From NCBI GenBank assembly GCA_002409785.1, contig DHOX01000035.1:9177-25768 (forward strand): a stretch of 16,592 nt of DNA. Direction: 5' to 3'. Position 1 is the first letter of the stretch. Each line of letters opens with the position of its first letter. The notes below the pieces were generated by a model. That model ran no database searches and had not been told where the DNA came from. It saw only the letters and a program-made list of their open reading frames with translations. Positions 7,105-16,089 of the stretch are shown here, one piece after another. The position numbers and the translations under genes were made by a program. The DNA comes from Prevotella sp. UBA5379. GTDB lineage: Bacteria; Bacteroidota; Bacteroidia; Bacteroidales; Bacteroidaceae.

Positions 7105-7785
7105 TCACTTATGCATGAAAAAGTTGATAAAAGACAAATTGAATATCGTTCCGATAAGAGCGATAATAGAACAGATAATAACGATTCCCCCGATGATATG
7201 GTTAATGATACGGATACCCTGAACATCAAATTTATTACGGATCTTATCCACCATCCACGTCAGTCCATACCACCACAAGTTAGCGCCAAAGATAATGCTT
7301 AAATAACCGACAACCATTTGGAAAGGATGACCAGGCATGATGAAAGCAAACTGGGCGAAAAGGGCAATAAAGAGGAAAACGATCAATGGATTAGCGAAAG
7401 TAATCAGAAATGCAGTGACTGCATTATGAAGCAATGTCCCTTTACTCTTATTATGGGTGACATGTGCATTTTCCATCGGTTTACTCCGATAACAGTAGAT
7501 GCCAAAAAGTAACAGGACGATACCTCCGATCACCTGAAAATAAAATTTCGTAGACGGATTCTTGAAGAAATTCAGGACGAAACTCATACCCAGGCCCGTA
7601 ATCAAGGCATAGATAATATCACTGACAGAGGCTCCGAAGCCAGTAGCCATTCCATACCATCGTCCCTTGTTGATTGTACGCTGTACACACAAGATACCTA
7701 CCGGTCCCATTGGTGCAGAAGCGATGATGCCAATCAGCATCCCCTTGAAAATGACATTCAGTATGTTAAATTGAAGAAAATCCAT
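7105..7785 (-). CDS. LysE family amino-acid exporter
   Basis: This is a 226-residue inner-membrane protein of the LysE/RhtB superfamily, which exports amino acids or related small molecules. The family motif SAPMGPVGILCVQRTINKGR is at about 23-42, and a second conserved piece NPLIVFLFIALF is at 132-143. About six hydrophobic segments can be seen, near 10-34, 45-70, 82-98, 122-147, 156-178 and 194-216. The substrate cannot be told from the sequence. The start is ATG 7785: the upstream in-frame ATG at 7797 overlaps the -7 promoter element at 7795-7802. The leader is then only a few nucleotides long. This is the first gene of the four-gene operon that ends with prfC. Confidence 0.92.
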   Translation of the reverse strand: MDFLQFNILNVIFKGMLIGIIASAPMGPVGILCVQRTINKGRWYGMATGFGASVSDIIYALITGLGMSFVLNFFKNPSTKFYFQVIGGIVLLLFGIYCYRSKPMENAHVTHNKSKGTLLHNAVTAFLITFANPLIVFLFIALFAQFAFIMPGHPFQMVVGYLSIIFGANLWWYGLTWMVDKIRNKFDVQGIRIINHIIGGIVIICSIIALIGTIFNLSFINFFMHK

Positions 7786-7794
7786 AACAAGTTG

Positions 7795-7826
7795 CAAAGA
7801 TACGTATTAATCACTTATTATGCAAA
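7795..7826 (-). promoter_or_regulatory. Bacteroides-type promoter for the lysE-DUF4924-rfbD-prfC operon
   Basis: On the minus strand TTTG (7826-7823), 20 nt and TATCTTTG (7802-7795) match the consensus exactly. Only nine bases separate the -7 element from ATG 7785, so the transcript would be leaderless or nearly so. Confidence 0.82.
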
Positions 7827-7882
7827 TAAATACATCTCTTTTTAAGAATCAGAATATACGTCGAAGCCTATCAAAGGCCTGT

Positions 7883-7915
7883 AAAAAAGCAGTGCCGAAA
7901 GATCCGGCACTGCTT
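7883..7915 (-). terminator. intrinsic terminator of the glucokinase gene
   Basis: AAGCAGTGCCG (7887-7897) and CGGCACTGCTT (7905-7915) form an 11-bp perfect stem with a 7-nt loop. On the minus strand the stem runs into a T6 tract. It lies about 80 nt past the glucokinase stop and separates it from the lysE operon promoter. Confidence 0.92.
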
Positions 7916-7995
7916 ACTATATCCGTTTTCCTCCTGTCTGGCCCATGAGTCCTCTGTGCACTTTAAGCAGCATAGGCAGCCATCAGGAAGAGCCC

Positions 7996-9060
7996 TTATC
8001 TGACTTTGGGTTCTGCCACTGGTTCCGCAGCCTTGCCCGCAGCAGTATTATCCACTTCCCAGCCTACAGCACTGGCACCGAGGATAGCAGCGGAAGAACC
8101 ATCAAGCGTACTAATCAGGAACTTCGCCTTCCCCTTGAATATCGTAAGGACATGTTCATCATAACTTTCTATCAAAGGTTTCATCAGCAAATCACCGGCT
8201 TTGGTCAGACCACCGAAGAATATGTATGCTTCAGGACTGGAAAAAGCAGTAAAGTTAGCACATGCTTCACCCAGCATACGCCCCGTAAACTCATAGACAC
8301 GCTTAGCCAACTTATCCCCCTTGGCAGCAGCAAGGCTGACATCCAGAGACGTGATTTCCTCAGGGTTCTTCCCACGCAGCAAACTCTCCTCATCACTGTC
8401 TTTCAAATACTGACGGGCTGTACGAGCTACACCCGTGGCAGAACAGTATGCTTCCAGACAACCTCTACGGCCACAACCGCAAAGACGACCATCCTTGCCA
8501 TGAACCATCGTCACATGGCCAAGCTCTCCGGCAAACCCGTCACAGCCATAAACCATCTGGCCGTTGATGACGATACCAGAACCCACACCTGTACCCAGCG
8601 TGATCTCAATAAAATTTTTCATTCCACGGGCTGCCCCGTAAGTCATCTCACCCAATGCTGCTGCGTTAGCATCATTGGTCAGAGCCACCGGGATACCCAA
8701 AGCCTTGGAGAATATATCTGCCAGAGGCACAATACATGTATGAGCCCACTCTAAGTTCGGAGCATACTCAATCGTGCCATTGTAAAAATTGCCATTAGGA
8801 GCTCCGATTCCCATTGCCTTTATTTTCTTGATTCCACCTACGGAATCAATCACCGGCTCCAGGGCGACAAGAGAAGCCTTCACAAAGTCATCTACGTTCT
8901 TATACACCTGGGTCTTGATAGCTGTGGTAGCCTTAATGACCCCACGGGTATCCACGATACCAAAAACGGAGTTTGTTCCTCCCAGATCCAGACCGATAAC
9001 ATAAGGTTTCAAGACATCCTCATTGTCCGTCACTGTTGCTTTTGTTGCTGTTTCTGCCAT
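7996..9060 (-). CDS. ROK family glucokinase
   Basis: This is a 354-residue cytoplasmic sugar kinase of the ROK family, most likely phosphorylating glucose with ATP. The phosphate-1 motif DLGGTN is at 25-30. The catalytic Asp is D130 in TNDANAAALGE. The ROK signature runs from LGTGVGSGIVINGQ (155 on) through FAGELGHVT (176-184). The zinc site is C194-G-C196...C201 (CGCGRRGCLEAY) with H182. It is somewhat longer than usual, with about 20 extra polar residues at the N-terminus and an Ala/Pro/Lys tail (AAEPVAEPKVR). Its place just after a GH13 amylase and a SusCD pair fits capture of glucose released from imported alpha-glucans. It has its own promoter and terminator, so it can be expressed independently of the locus. 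Other hexoses or N-acetyl sugars are possible substrates for the family. Confidence 0.93.
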   Translation of the reverse strand: MAETATKATVTDNEDVLKPYVIGLDLGGTNSVFGIVDTRGVIKATTAIKTQVYKNVDDFVKASLVALEPVIDSVGGIKKIKAMGIGAPNGNFYNGTIEYAPNLEWAHTCIVPLADIFSKALGIPVALTNDANAAALGEMTYGAARGMKNFIEITLGTGVGSGIVINGQMVYGCDGFAGELGHVTMVHGKDGRLCGCGRRGCLEAYCSATGVARTARQYLKDSDEESLLRGKNPEEITSLDVSLAAAKGDKLAKRVYEFTGRMLGEACANFTAFSSPEAYIFFGGLTKAGDLLMKPLIESYDEHVLTIFKGKAKFLISTLDGSSAAILGASAVGWEVDNTAAGKAAEPVAEPKVR

Positions 9061-9095
9061 GTTTTTCTATATTAAGTAAGTTTCTATTGTTCCTA

Positions 9096-9126
9096 CAAAG
9101 TTAGGAAAATCTTTCGAACATCCAAA
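9096..9126 (-). promoter_or_regulatory. Bacteroides-type promoter for the glucokinase gene
   Basis: On the minus strand TTTG (9126-9123) is followed after 19 nt by TAACTTTG (9103-9096), an exact consensus match. The leader to ATG 9060 is about 30 nt. No convincing terminator for the upstream amylase gene is seen in 9127-9283, so readthrough from the amylase gene may add to expression. Confidence 0.82.
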
Positions 9127-9283
9127 CGATTCGTCTGTTTTTTTCTTCTGTTTGCCTACACAGAAGGAAAGACCCTCCCATCGCCTACCTGCCCACAATG
9201 TTCTCTACTTGAGACAAGGTAATTAAGGTATCCATCACCACCCTACAAGGGAAAACGAACAAGTAACTTACATTAATTATCCG

Positions 9284-11017
9284 CTATTTTATATAGAATA
9301 CAGCAGCGGATATACCATTTAATTTAACTGTATCTGATACTTTTCCTGATTGATACCTCACTTTACCTGAAACCAACTTGGCAATCCCTTTGCCCAGATG
9401 GGCAATCTTTGCCGACACCTTCTGATCACTGGGATTAAGCGCTATAATATATGTCTGATCATCTGCCGTGCGCTTATAAACCATCGGATAAGGCTTGTCC
9501 ACATCACTGACAAGCTGCCATCCGCCGTCATTATCCAACGCAGGAGACGAATGCCGCAGCCGGATCAGATCACGAGTAAAGTTCAATAACGAATTTTTAT
9601 CTTTCTCCTGAGCGGCAACCGTCAGCCGACCATTATCCGTAGCTACCGGGAAATAGAGTTGATCCGGTCTGCATGTAGAGAACCCTGCCGTCAGTCCCGG
9701 AGTCCACTGCATCGGCGTACGCGTTCCCGCACGGTTATTACTCCCCTCCTTACTTGGCAGGTTCATCTGATATTTCATACCGATTTCGTCACCATAATAG
9801 ATGAAAGGCACTCCTGGCATGGTCAAGAAGAAAGTCATGGTCACCTTCAACTGGTCAAAGGTGTTCCGTGTGCCAATATTCGGACGCTGATAATCATGGT
9901 TTGCCGTCGGCAGGGCAATATACCCTATATTCTCCGTCTTTTCATAAGCATTGGAGAAATTATCTATAAACTGTTTCAACTCTCCTTTGCCCGCCTTGTC
10001 AAAATAGCATTCTCCATAGCCATCATTCTTATGAGATTTCCCCCAAGGGGTATCAGGAGCAAAGAAAAGAGAGGCATAACCCTTAATGCCAAAATGAATC
10101 ATAAAATCAATATTGAAACCTGCAGGAATAGCTTCGGCAGGATTACTCCACTCAGAGATCAACACACACTGAGGATAATGCTTATCCTTCCATGCCCGCA
10201 TCTCTCTCCAGAGTTTCGAAGTCTCAACTTTTCCAGGATCATTCTTAACCAGAGAAGAAGCCATATCCACACGGAAGCCGTCAACCCCTTTATCAAACCA
10301 GAACGACATAATGTTCCTGATTTCCCGTCGGACAGCCTGCGGACCAGGTGCCGTAACCGGCTGCTCCCAACTATGATCAGGATGAGCAAAACCATAATTC
10401 AATGCCGGCTGACATTCAAAGAAATTTTTCTCATAATATTTTGCTCGAGGAGCATTGATTTCCACATAACGTCCACGCGTACTGGACTGCGGATTCGGGC
10501 TCTGATGCCTGAGAGCAATCTCCTCTTTATCATGTTTTGATATAGTATCCGTCCAGATATAATAGTCGGCATAATGACCATTGGGATCACCGTTTGCGCT
10601 CTCTTTAAACCACTCACACCGGTTACTGGTATGCCCGGCTACAAGGTCAAGACAAACCTTTATTCCACGCTTATGTGCCTCTCTGATGAGATTAACCATA
10701 TCCGTATTCGTGCCGAAACGAGGATCAATCTTATAAAAATCGATCACATCATACCCCCCGTCAAACCAACCAGATTCGAATACCGGGTTCAGCCAGATAG
10801 CATTTACTCCCAACGACTTGATATAATCCAGTTTTTCGGTAATTCCTGGAAGGTCACCAATGCCATTCCCGTCCGTATCCATATAAGACGACGGATAAAT
10901 CTGATAGAATACTGCATTACTCAACCATGCCGGTCCCTTTACAGATACACCGGACTGAGCGGAAACCGATCCCGCCATCGTTAAGGCTAATGCCATTGCC
11001 AATACTGTCTTTTTCAT
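9284..11017 (-). CDS. GH13 alpha-amylase family glycoside hydrolase, periplasmic
   Basis: This is a 577-residue glycoside hydrolase family 13 enzyme that cuts alpha-glucosidic bonds in malto- or isomalto-oligosaccharides. The signal peptide MKKTVLAMALALTMAGSVSA (cleavage before Q21) lacks a lipobox, which suggests a periplasmic enzyme rather than a surface lipoprotein like SusG. The catalytic residues are present: nucleophile D251 in GFRVD, acid/base E289 in ISEW and stabiliser D375 in NHD, with region I DLVAGHT at 124-130. DGNGIGDLPG (49-58) and WLNPVF (75-80) are typical of the oligo-1,6-glucosidase/amylase part of GH13. A C-terminal beta domain ends the protein. I cannot assign the subfamily, and the activity could be neopullulanase, alpha-glucosidase or amylase. 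ATG 11017 is chosen because it begins the signal peptide; the longer frame to 11143 starts upstream of the -7 element at 11068. It lies 169 nt after the susD-like gene. Confidence 0.95.
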   Translation of the reverse strand: MKKTVLAMALALTMAGSVSAQSGVSVKGPAWLSNAVFYQIYPSSYMDTDGNGIGDLPGITEKLDYIKSLGVNAIWLNPVFESGWFDGGYDVIDFYKIDPRFGTNTDMVNLIREAHKRGIKVCLDLVAGHTSNRCEWFKESANGDPNGHYADYYIWTDTISKHDKEEIALRHQSPNPQSSTRGRYVEINAPRAKYYEKNFFECQPALNYGFAHPDHSWEQPVTAPGPQAVRREIRNIMSFWFDKGVDGFRVDMASSLVKNDPGKVETSKLWREMRAWKDKHYPQCVLISEWSNPAEAIPAGFNIDFMIHFGIKGYASLFFAPDTPWGKSHKNDGYGECYFDKAGKGELKQFIDNFSNAYEKTENIGYIALPTANHDYQRPNIGTRNTFDQLKVTMTFFLTMPGVPFIYYGDEIGMKYQMNLPSKEGSNNRAGTRTPMQWTPGLTAGFSTCRPDQLYFPVATDNGRLTVAAQEKDKNSLLNFTRDLIRLRHSSPALDNDGGWQLVSDVDKPYPMVYKRTADDQTYIIALNPSDQKVSAKIAHLGKGIAKLVSGKVRYQSGKVSDTVKLNGISAAVFYIK

Positions 11018-11067
11018 TTTTAAAGAGATTTTACTTATCCAGTTATAAAATATTAAGATTATGCCCC

Positions 11068-11075
11068 CAAATGTA
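11068..11075 (-). promoter_or_regulatory. candidate -7 element for the GH13 gene (TACATTTG)
   Basis: On the minus strand TACATTTG fits TAnnTTTG and lies about 50 nt upstream of ATG 11017. No TTG is found 19-21 nt further upstream, so the promoter is weak or depends on an activator. It would allow separate expression of the amylase gene after the hairpin at 11147-11170. Confidence 0.4.
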
Positions 11076-11146
11076 CACAAAGAAAATGAGAAAACCGCTA
11101 ATAAAGACGGAAAGTCTGTCAGATCCTGTGAAAAGATACCCAAAGA

Positions 11147-11170
11147 AAGCCGATATTGCTGTACCGGCTT
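11147..11170 (-). terminator. weak terminator-like hairpin between the susD-like and GH13 genes
   Basis: AAGCCG (11147-11152) and CGGCTT (11165-11170) form a 6-bp stem with a 12-nt loop. On the minus strand it is followed by TCTTTGGGTATCTTTT. It starts 17 nt beyond the susD-like stop and could lower transcription into the amylase gene or mark a processing site. Confidence 0.4.
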
Positions 11171-11186
11171 CCTGTCAGAAAAAAGA

Positions 11187-12920
11187 TTATTGCTTATATC
11201 CAGGATTTTGCCTGAGGTTCGTATTCAGATTCAATACAGAATAAGGAATAGGATAAACATTCGTATAACCGGTATTGTCTATGACATAGTCACCTGCTGA
11301 GGCATTATGATGGACTCCCTGGTAACGGTCAACCGTAGGTTCAGTAAACGTACAGAACCGGATCTGGTCCTGACGGCGGGTACCCTCCCAGGCCAACTCT
11401 ATCATACGTTCATCCAGAATATCATTCAGGTTCAGAGAGACGCGTGGAACAGCCCCAGCACGCGTGCGGATCTGGTTGACCAGTTGCAAAGCCCCCGCTT
11501 TATCACCCAGCCGGTACTCAGCTTCTGCCTTCATCAGAAGCGCATCACCATAACGCCAGATAACCAGGTCGTTATTGTTATCTCCCTGGATAGAAGAAGA
11601 AGTATCATACTCATATTTTCTGAAGCGTGCACCTGCACATTTCACATCATGAGCATCTGAGCCTGGGGCAAAATCCACGACCACCTTAAGCGGCTCATAG
11701 CTCAGAGCCTGACCGGTAACACCATCCTCAACCGTCTTTCCACCGGTCTGGGAAGTATAGTCCTCATCACACCAGTAGTTCATGCGCAGACGGGGATCCT
11801 CATCCTTTGTTCCATAGCCCATCACCTGCATGGCACGAACGGTAGCGCATGCTCCGTTCCACCCAGAATAACCGATGGCACTGGCATGATTATAGTGAAG
11901 GGAACGTATCAGGTTACAGTCCCATATTTTATAAGTCTTGTCATCATCAGGGCGAACAAAAATATTCTCAACGGAATTCTGATTCTGAACGATGAAATTA
12001 TCGGCATACTTCGGCTGGAGACTATATCCCTGCGCAGCAATCTGATCAACACAATATTTGACCGTTTCCCAGGCATTACGGTTCTTTCCATCAACCGTCA
12101 TCTGAATATTATTACCCATGCCAGACACCACGGTACCCTGTTCCTCATCCGCTTTTCCATCACCAGTAAGATCTTTCCCGACGAAGGACTTGTAGCTGTC
12201 ATCCGAAGTATCGTCTATCTTATAGACGGGAGCATTGAGAGCACACTTGGCCAGGCACATATAAGCCACTGCTTTCGTTACACGCCCATAGTAAGTCCCT
12301 GTTTTCTGACATTGGCCATCACCAAGTTCGGGAAGGACGGTACTCAGTTCGCTGACCACAAAGTCAAATACTTCAGAGCGGTTACTCTGTCTGACAGAAT
12401 CTGTAGGCTGAGTAGAAGAGGTCACTACAGGTACCTGGGCAAAGAGATCCATCGCATAATAATAGTGGATGGCACGCAAGGCACGCAGTTCCGCTATATA
12501 ACTTTCATAGTCCGGGTGGTCCTTCAGCCGTGGAGTCAGTTTGTCTATCGATGAATTACAAAGACCGATAATCTTATAAATATAATTCCATACCGAAGCG
12601 TATGTATCTACTGAGGACTCAAAATGATGCAGAAACATGTTCTGCCATTTTCCTCCGTCCACCCAGTCTCCTTGACGGCCGGGCAGGATAGTCGCGTCAG
12701 AAGTAAACTCCTCCAAGGTATGGATACAGTCTGTGCCTCCATAGATATTATTGCCTATTGCAGAATAGACATTCGCCACCGCATTATCATAAGTCAGTTC
12801 TGAGGTTTTGAAAGCCTCATCCTCATCAAACTGACTCTTAGGGTTTTCATCCAAAGAACAAGCGGAAAGACAGAAAACGGATGAAACCAAAGCTATACTT
12901 AATATTATATGTTTATTCAT
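11187..12920 (-). CDS. SusD/RagB-like outer-membrane glycan-binding lipoprotein
   Basis: This is a 577-residue surface lipoprotein that forms the lid of a SusC-type transporter and binds the glycan. The signal peptide ends in the lipobox LSAC with lipidated C21, followed by acidic residues (SLDEN) as in surface-export signals of Bacteroidota lipoproteins. SusD hallmarks are the N-terminal helices (DNAVANVYSAIGN), the TPR-type segment AELRALRAIHYYYAMDLFAQVPVV, the later YGDALLMKAEAEYRLGDKAGALQLVNQIRTRAG and the C-terminal ELAWEGTRRQDQIRF..YPIPYSVLNLN..LRQNPGY. ATG 12920 starts the signal peptide; the frame opens earlier (12950), but that region overlaps the susC stop. It lies 29 nt after the susC-like gene and is clearly cotranscribed with it. 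Alpha-glucan specificity is inferred only from the adjacent GH13 enzyme and glucokinase. Confidence 0.96.
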   Translation of the reverse strand: MNKHIILSIALVSSVFCLSACSLDENPKSQFDEDEAFKTSELTYDNAVANVYSAIGNNIYGGTDCIHTLEEFTSDATILPGRQGDWVDGGKWQNMFLHHFESSVDTYASVWNYIYKIIGLCNSSIDKLTPRLKDHPDYESYIAELRALRAIHYYYAMDLFAQVPVVTSSTQPTDSVRQSNRSEVFDFVVSELSTVLPELGDGQCQKTGTYYGRVTKAVAYMCLAKCALNAPVYKIDDTSDDSYKSFVGKDLTGDGKADEEQGTVVSGMGNNIQMTVDGKNRNAWETVKYCVDQIAAQGYSLQPKYADNFIVQNQNSVENIFVRPDDDKTYKIWDCNLIRSLHYNHASAIGYSGWNGACATVRAMQVMGYGTKDEDPRLRMNYWCDEDYTSQTGGKTVEDGVTGQALSYEPLKVVVDFAPGSDAHDVKCAGARFRKYEYDTSSSIQGDNNNDLVIWRYGDALLMKAEAEYRLGDKAGALQLVNQIRTRAGAVPRVSLNLNDILDERMIELAWEGTRRQDQIRFCTFTEPTVDRYQGVHHNASAGDYVIDNTGYTNVYPIPYSVLNLNTNLRQNPGYKQ

Positions 12921-12949
12921 AGTTGCTTTACTTTTTAAATCCCAACACA

Positions 12950-15949
12950 TTAGAAACGAACAGATACGTTAAAAGAGAACGTACGTGTAAGCGGATAGAT
13001 CCGTTTATCGTCAACACCCAGAGTCCCATACGTTGTCGTACCCTCCGACTGTTGTATGAGAGAAGCAGAATTGATCATTGGGGTCAAGCCTTTATAGCCG
13101 GTAATCGTACAGACATTATTAACGGAGAAAGCAAGTCGGAGACTCTGCAGCCATTTGGCTTTCAATTGTTTTTTCGTAAAATTATAACCCAGCGTCAGAT
13201 ATTCAAAGTTCACATAGTCACCGTTTTCCAACCAGTAATCAGAAATCTGTATATCATGAATCCCCTTTGCAGGAGCATTGGCCAGAACATTGTAAGTCGG
13301 GAAATTGCTCATATTGCTATAAGTCATTCCTGTGCCATTATAGATTTTAAAGTCAAAAGCGCCATTGAACTGTGTGGTCAGATCCCAATTTTTATATTTA
13401 AAAGTAAAATTCCAGTTCAAGTATGTCTTTGGGATGGCATTGCCACAAACCTGCCGATCACCGGAATCGCCCGTATCAATTGTTCCATCATGATTCAAAT
13501 CAGAAATAATATACTGCCCATTCTTGTCTATTCCTTCACAATGAGGAAGATAGAATACTCCAACAGGTTGGCCTACAATCAAATAGGCAACTCCATAATT
13601 CTGTGTCAGACCAGCAGCATTAACTCGTGAAACCATGATATGTTTGCTGGTTGTCAGTTTTTGTCCTTTATAGGTTCCATCCAGAGAGATCAACTTATTT
13701 CTCTGAAAGCTCAAGTTAGCACTAGAACTGAAAGTAAAATCTTTAGTACGTATAATATCACCATTCACGCCAAATTCCAAGCCGTCATTTGACATCTGCC
13801 CCATATTTGCCAATAAAGTATCATAAGTGAATGGTGGGACCGGGACGGTATAAGTATAGAGAAGATCTTTGGTCTTGGACTTATACCAGTCTATTGTTAT
13901 ATTCAAACGATCGTCGAAGGCCGAGAAATCCAGACCAGCATCAAAAGTATGTTTAACCTCCCATTTCAAATCCGGATTACTATTACTCTGAATGGCGAAA
14001 GTTGTTGTGTTCGTACCATTTATCGTAGAAACGCCATTAGGTCCGTAGAGAGAAAGAGAATTATAAGGCTCAATGGCGTCCTGGTTACCGGTAGTACCAT
14101 ATCCGGCACGGATTTTCAAGTTGTCAATCCATCGGATATTCCTCATGAAGGGTTCCTGAGAGAGAACCCACGCGACAGAGGCCGATGGGAACCAGCCCCA
14201 TTTATGTCCTGCACCCAACTTGGAAGAACCGTCCGTGCGCAGGTTTGCCGTAACAATATAACGGTTTGCATACATATAATTGACACGAGCCATATAAGAA
14301 CTTAACGTATAATCGGAAGCATTACTCTGATTATCTCCCCAGGCCACATTGGCACCAGCTTCCAGATTATTATATTTAAAATAATTGGTCTGATAGCCTT
14401 TGCTCTGCTCAGAATTCATAAATGTCCGATAAGTCTGCCCTTCCATCAATGCAAGGGCATCGATATGATGTTTGCCAAAATCCCTGGTAAAAGTCAGTTG
14501 GATATTCCCCATCAAGTCCTTATAGGTCATATTCTGAATATAAGCCCATCCATTTCCATTAAGTTGTCCTTGACGAATATCATTAGGAATATAGAACTTA
14601 TGATCAAGGTCCAATTTCGTATAACTCCCGAAAGCGCTTAAAGAAAGCCCATTAATGATTCTCCACGTAACCTTACCATGAGTATTCAAGGATCCCACAT
14701 TGTATTTGTCAACGATTTCCAACTGTCCCAGTGGGTTATAAATCTCATTGGCCAGCATATCCTCATCCCATTCTCCTGTCGTTGTGTTCCTATAGTTTGG
14801 ATAAGTCGGATTATAGGCTGCGGCAGAATAAAACATTTTCTGCATATCATATTGAGGACGACCATCACGTTCACTGCCGAACACGCCAAGATCAAGCTTT
14901 AATCTATTGTTAAAAGCAAACTGTGTTGCATCCAGTTTGACGGTATAATTCTGCATCTGAGAATTCCTCAAAGCACCCTGTCGGTTTACATAACCAAGAC
15001 TTGCGCGATAATTGCCATTGGCATTCCCCGAAGAAAAGGCCACATTCTGAGTCGTCGTGATACCTCCGGACCGCTCAACCTCATCCAGCCAGTTGGTATT
15101 TGCACCCAAGTCAGTAAAGGTTAATCCCAGATCCTTGGCTGTCTGCCGATAAGCGGCAGCATCCAGCATCTTGATATTCTTAAAGACAGAATTGACACCG
15201 AAAGTACCGTTATATGTAATATCCGAACGACCATTCTTGCCATGTGTTGTGGTAACTACAATCACACCGGCAGCTCCACGCGAACCATATTGAGCTGTTT
15301 CAGAAGCATCCTTCAAGATCGTCATACTCTCGATGTCTCCAGGCTGCAAGGCATTGAACAAGTTCATATCTGCATAGACCCCGTCAATGATAACCAGTGG
15401 CTCATTTCCACCAGAGAGAGAAGCAGTACCCCGGATACGGATGTTCGTAGTCCCCATAGGGTCACCTCCACTCTGACTAATCACAACGCCACTGACCTTA
15501 CCTTTTAAGGCATCCGCGGCACTCGTCACCACACCTTTATTCATATCTTCTTGACCGACCCGTTCTACAGCACCGGACACGGTACGCTTTGTACCGACAG
15601 CATAGCCTACAACGACCACCTCATCAAGTTGTTTATTATCTATTGACAACGTCACATTCAGGTTTGTCCTGTCCCCGATCTGAACTTCCTTATTCATATA
15701 GCCGATATAAGAGAAAATTAATGTGGCGCCCTTATCTACATTCTTAAGAACGTATTTTCCATCCAGATCAGTAACGGTTCCAGAAGACTTATTCCCTTTT
15801 ACCACAACACTTGCTCCGATAACAGGCTCTCCCGTATCATCTTTCACGATGCCGGAAATCATGTTTTGTGCAAAAGAAGGCACAGCCAGCATAGACAGAA
15901 AGCATATCATGTACACTTTCAGAAAATGTTTAGGGTTTATTAGTTTCAT
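12950..15949 (-). CDS. SusC/RagA-like TonB-dependent outer-membrane transporter
   Basis: This is a 999-residue outer-membrane porin that imports SusD-bound oligosaccharides using TonB energy. In order: signal peptide (1-27, cleaved after SFA), a carboxypeptidase-regulatory-like domain (about 31-105, with SGIVKDDTGEPVIGASVVVK), a TonB-box-like LDEVVVVGY (108-116), a plug (about 125-235, with NIRIRGTASLSGGNEPLVIIDG and RGAAGVIVVTT) and a beta-barrel ending in the usual terminal Phe (NVSVRF). A late acidic loop (DLNHDGTIDTGDSGD) matches the putative calcium-binding loop common in SusC proteins. No STN domain is present, so it is not a sigma/anti-sigma signalling transducer. It is the first gene of the locus and faces a long upstream region with a LacI-type operator. 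The specific glycan is inferred from its neighbours. Confidence 0.97.
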   Translation of the reverse strand: MKLINPKHFLKVYMICFLSMLAVPSFAQNMISGIVKDDTGEPVIGASVVVKGNKSSGTVTDLDGKYVLKNVDKGATLIFSYIGYMNKEVQIGDRTNLNVTLSIDNKQLDEVVVVGYAVGTKRTVSGAVERVGQEDMNKGVVTSAADALKGKVSGVVISQSGGDPMGTTNIRIRGTASLSGGNEPLVIIDGVYADMNLFNALQPGDIESMTILKDASETAQYGSRGAAGVIVVTTTHGKNGRSDITYNGTFGVNSVFKNIKMLDAAAYRQTAKDLGLTFTDLGANTNWLDEVERSGGITTTQNVAFSSGNANGNYRASLGYVNRQGALRNSQMQNYTVKLDATQFAFNNRLKLDLGVFGSERDGRPQYDMQKMFYSAAAYNPTYPNYRNTTTGEWDEDMLANEIYNPLGQLEIVDKYNVGSLNTHGKVTWRIINGLSLSAFGSYTKLDLDHKFYIPNDIRQGQLNGNGWAYIQNMTYKDLMGNIQLTFTRDFGKHHIDALALMEGQTYRTFMNSEQSKGYQTNYFKYNNLEAGANVAWGDNQSNASDYTLSSYMARVNYMYANRYIVTANLRTDGSSKLGAGHKWGWFPSASVAWVLSQEPFMRNIRWIDNLKIRAGYGTTGNQDAIEPYNSLSLYGPNGVSTINGTNTTTFAIQSNSNPDLKWEVKHTFDAGLDFSAFDDRLNITIDWYKSKTKDLLYTYTVPVPPFTYDTLLANMGQMSNDGLEFGVNGDIIRTKDFTFSSSANLSFQRNKLISLDGTYKGQKLTTSKHIMVSRVNAAGLTQNYGVAYLIVGQPVGVFYLPHCEGIDKNGQYIISDLNHDGTIDTGDSGDRQVCGNAIPKTYLNWNFTFKYKNWDLTTQFNGAFDFKIYNGTGMTYSNMSNFPTYNVLANAPAKGIHDIQISDYWLENGDYVNFEYLTLGYNFTKKQLKAKWLQSLRLAFSVNNVCTITGYKGLTPMINSASLIQQSEGTTTYGTLGVDDKRIYPLTRTFSFNVSVRF

Positions 15950-16089
15950 AAAGTTAGTTATTAAAAGAATTGTTGTTTAACTTGGTTTTAGATTCACTGC
16001 ATAGGCAGTTGATCATCTATAAAGATTCCAAAAGGCATTAAAATCACTTATCCTATAAAGATACTGTCAAGCAATCATTTTGTTTCCAT

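Noticed and set aside
7945..8754. 269-residue open frame on the plus strand
   Set aside because: Antisense shadow of the ROK glucokinase; low-complexity Thr/Ser-rich product without motifs.
9145..9166. CTTCTGT/ACAGAAG hairpin after the amylase gene as its terminator
   Set aside because: On the minus strand the stem is followed by an A run, not T; the T run is on the wrong side.
9659..10540. 293-residue open frame on the plus strand
   Set aside because: Antisense to the GH13 gene, whose catalytic residues and signal peptide are all present.
12950..15949. SusC-like protein as a TonB transducer linked to a sigma/anti-sigma pair
   Set aside because: There is no N-terminal STN domain and no sigma or anti-sigma gene in the window.
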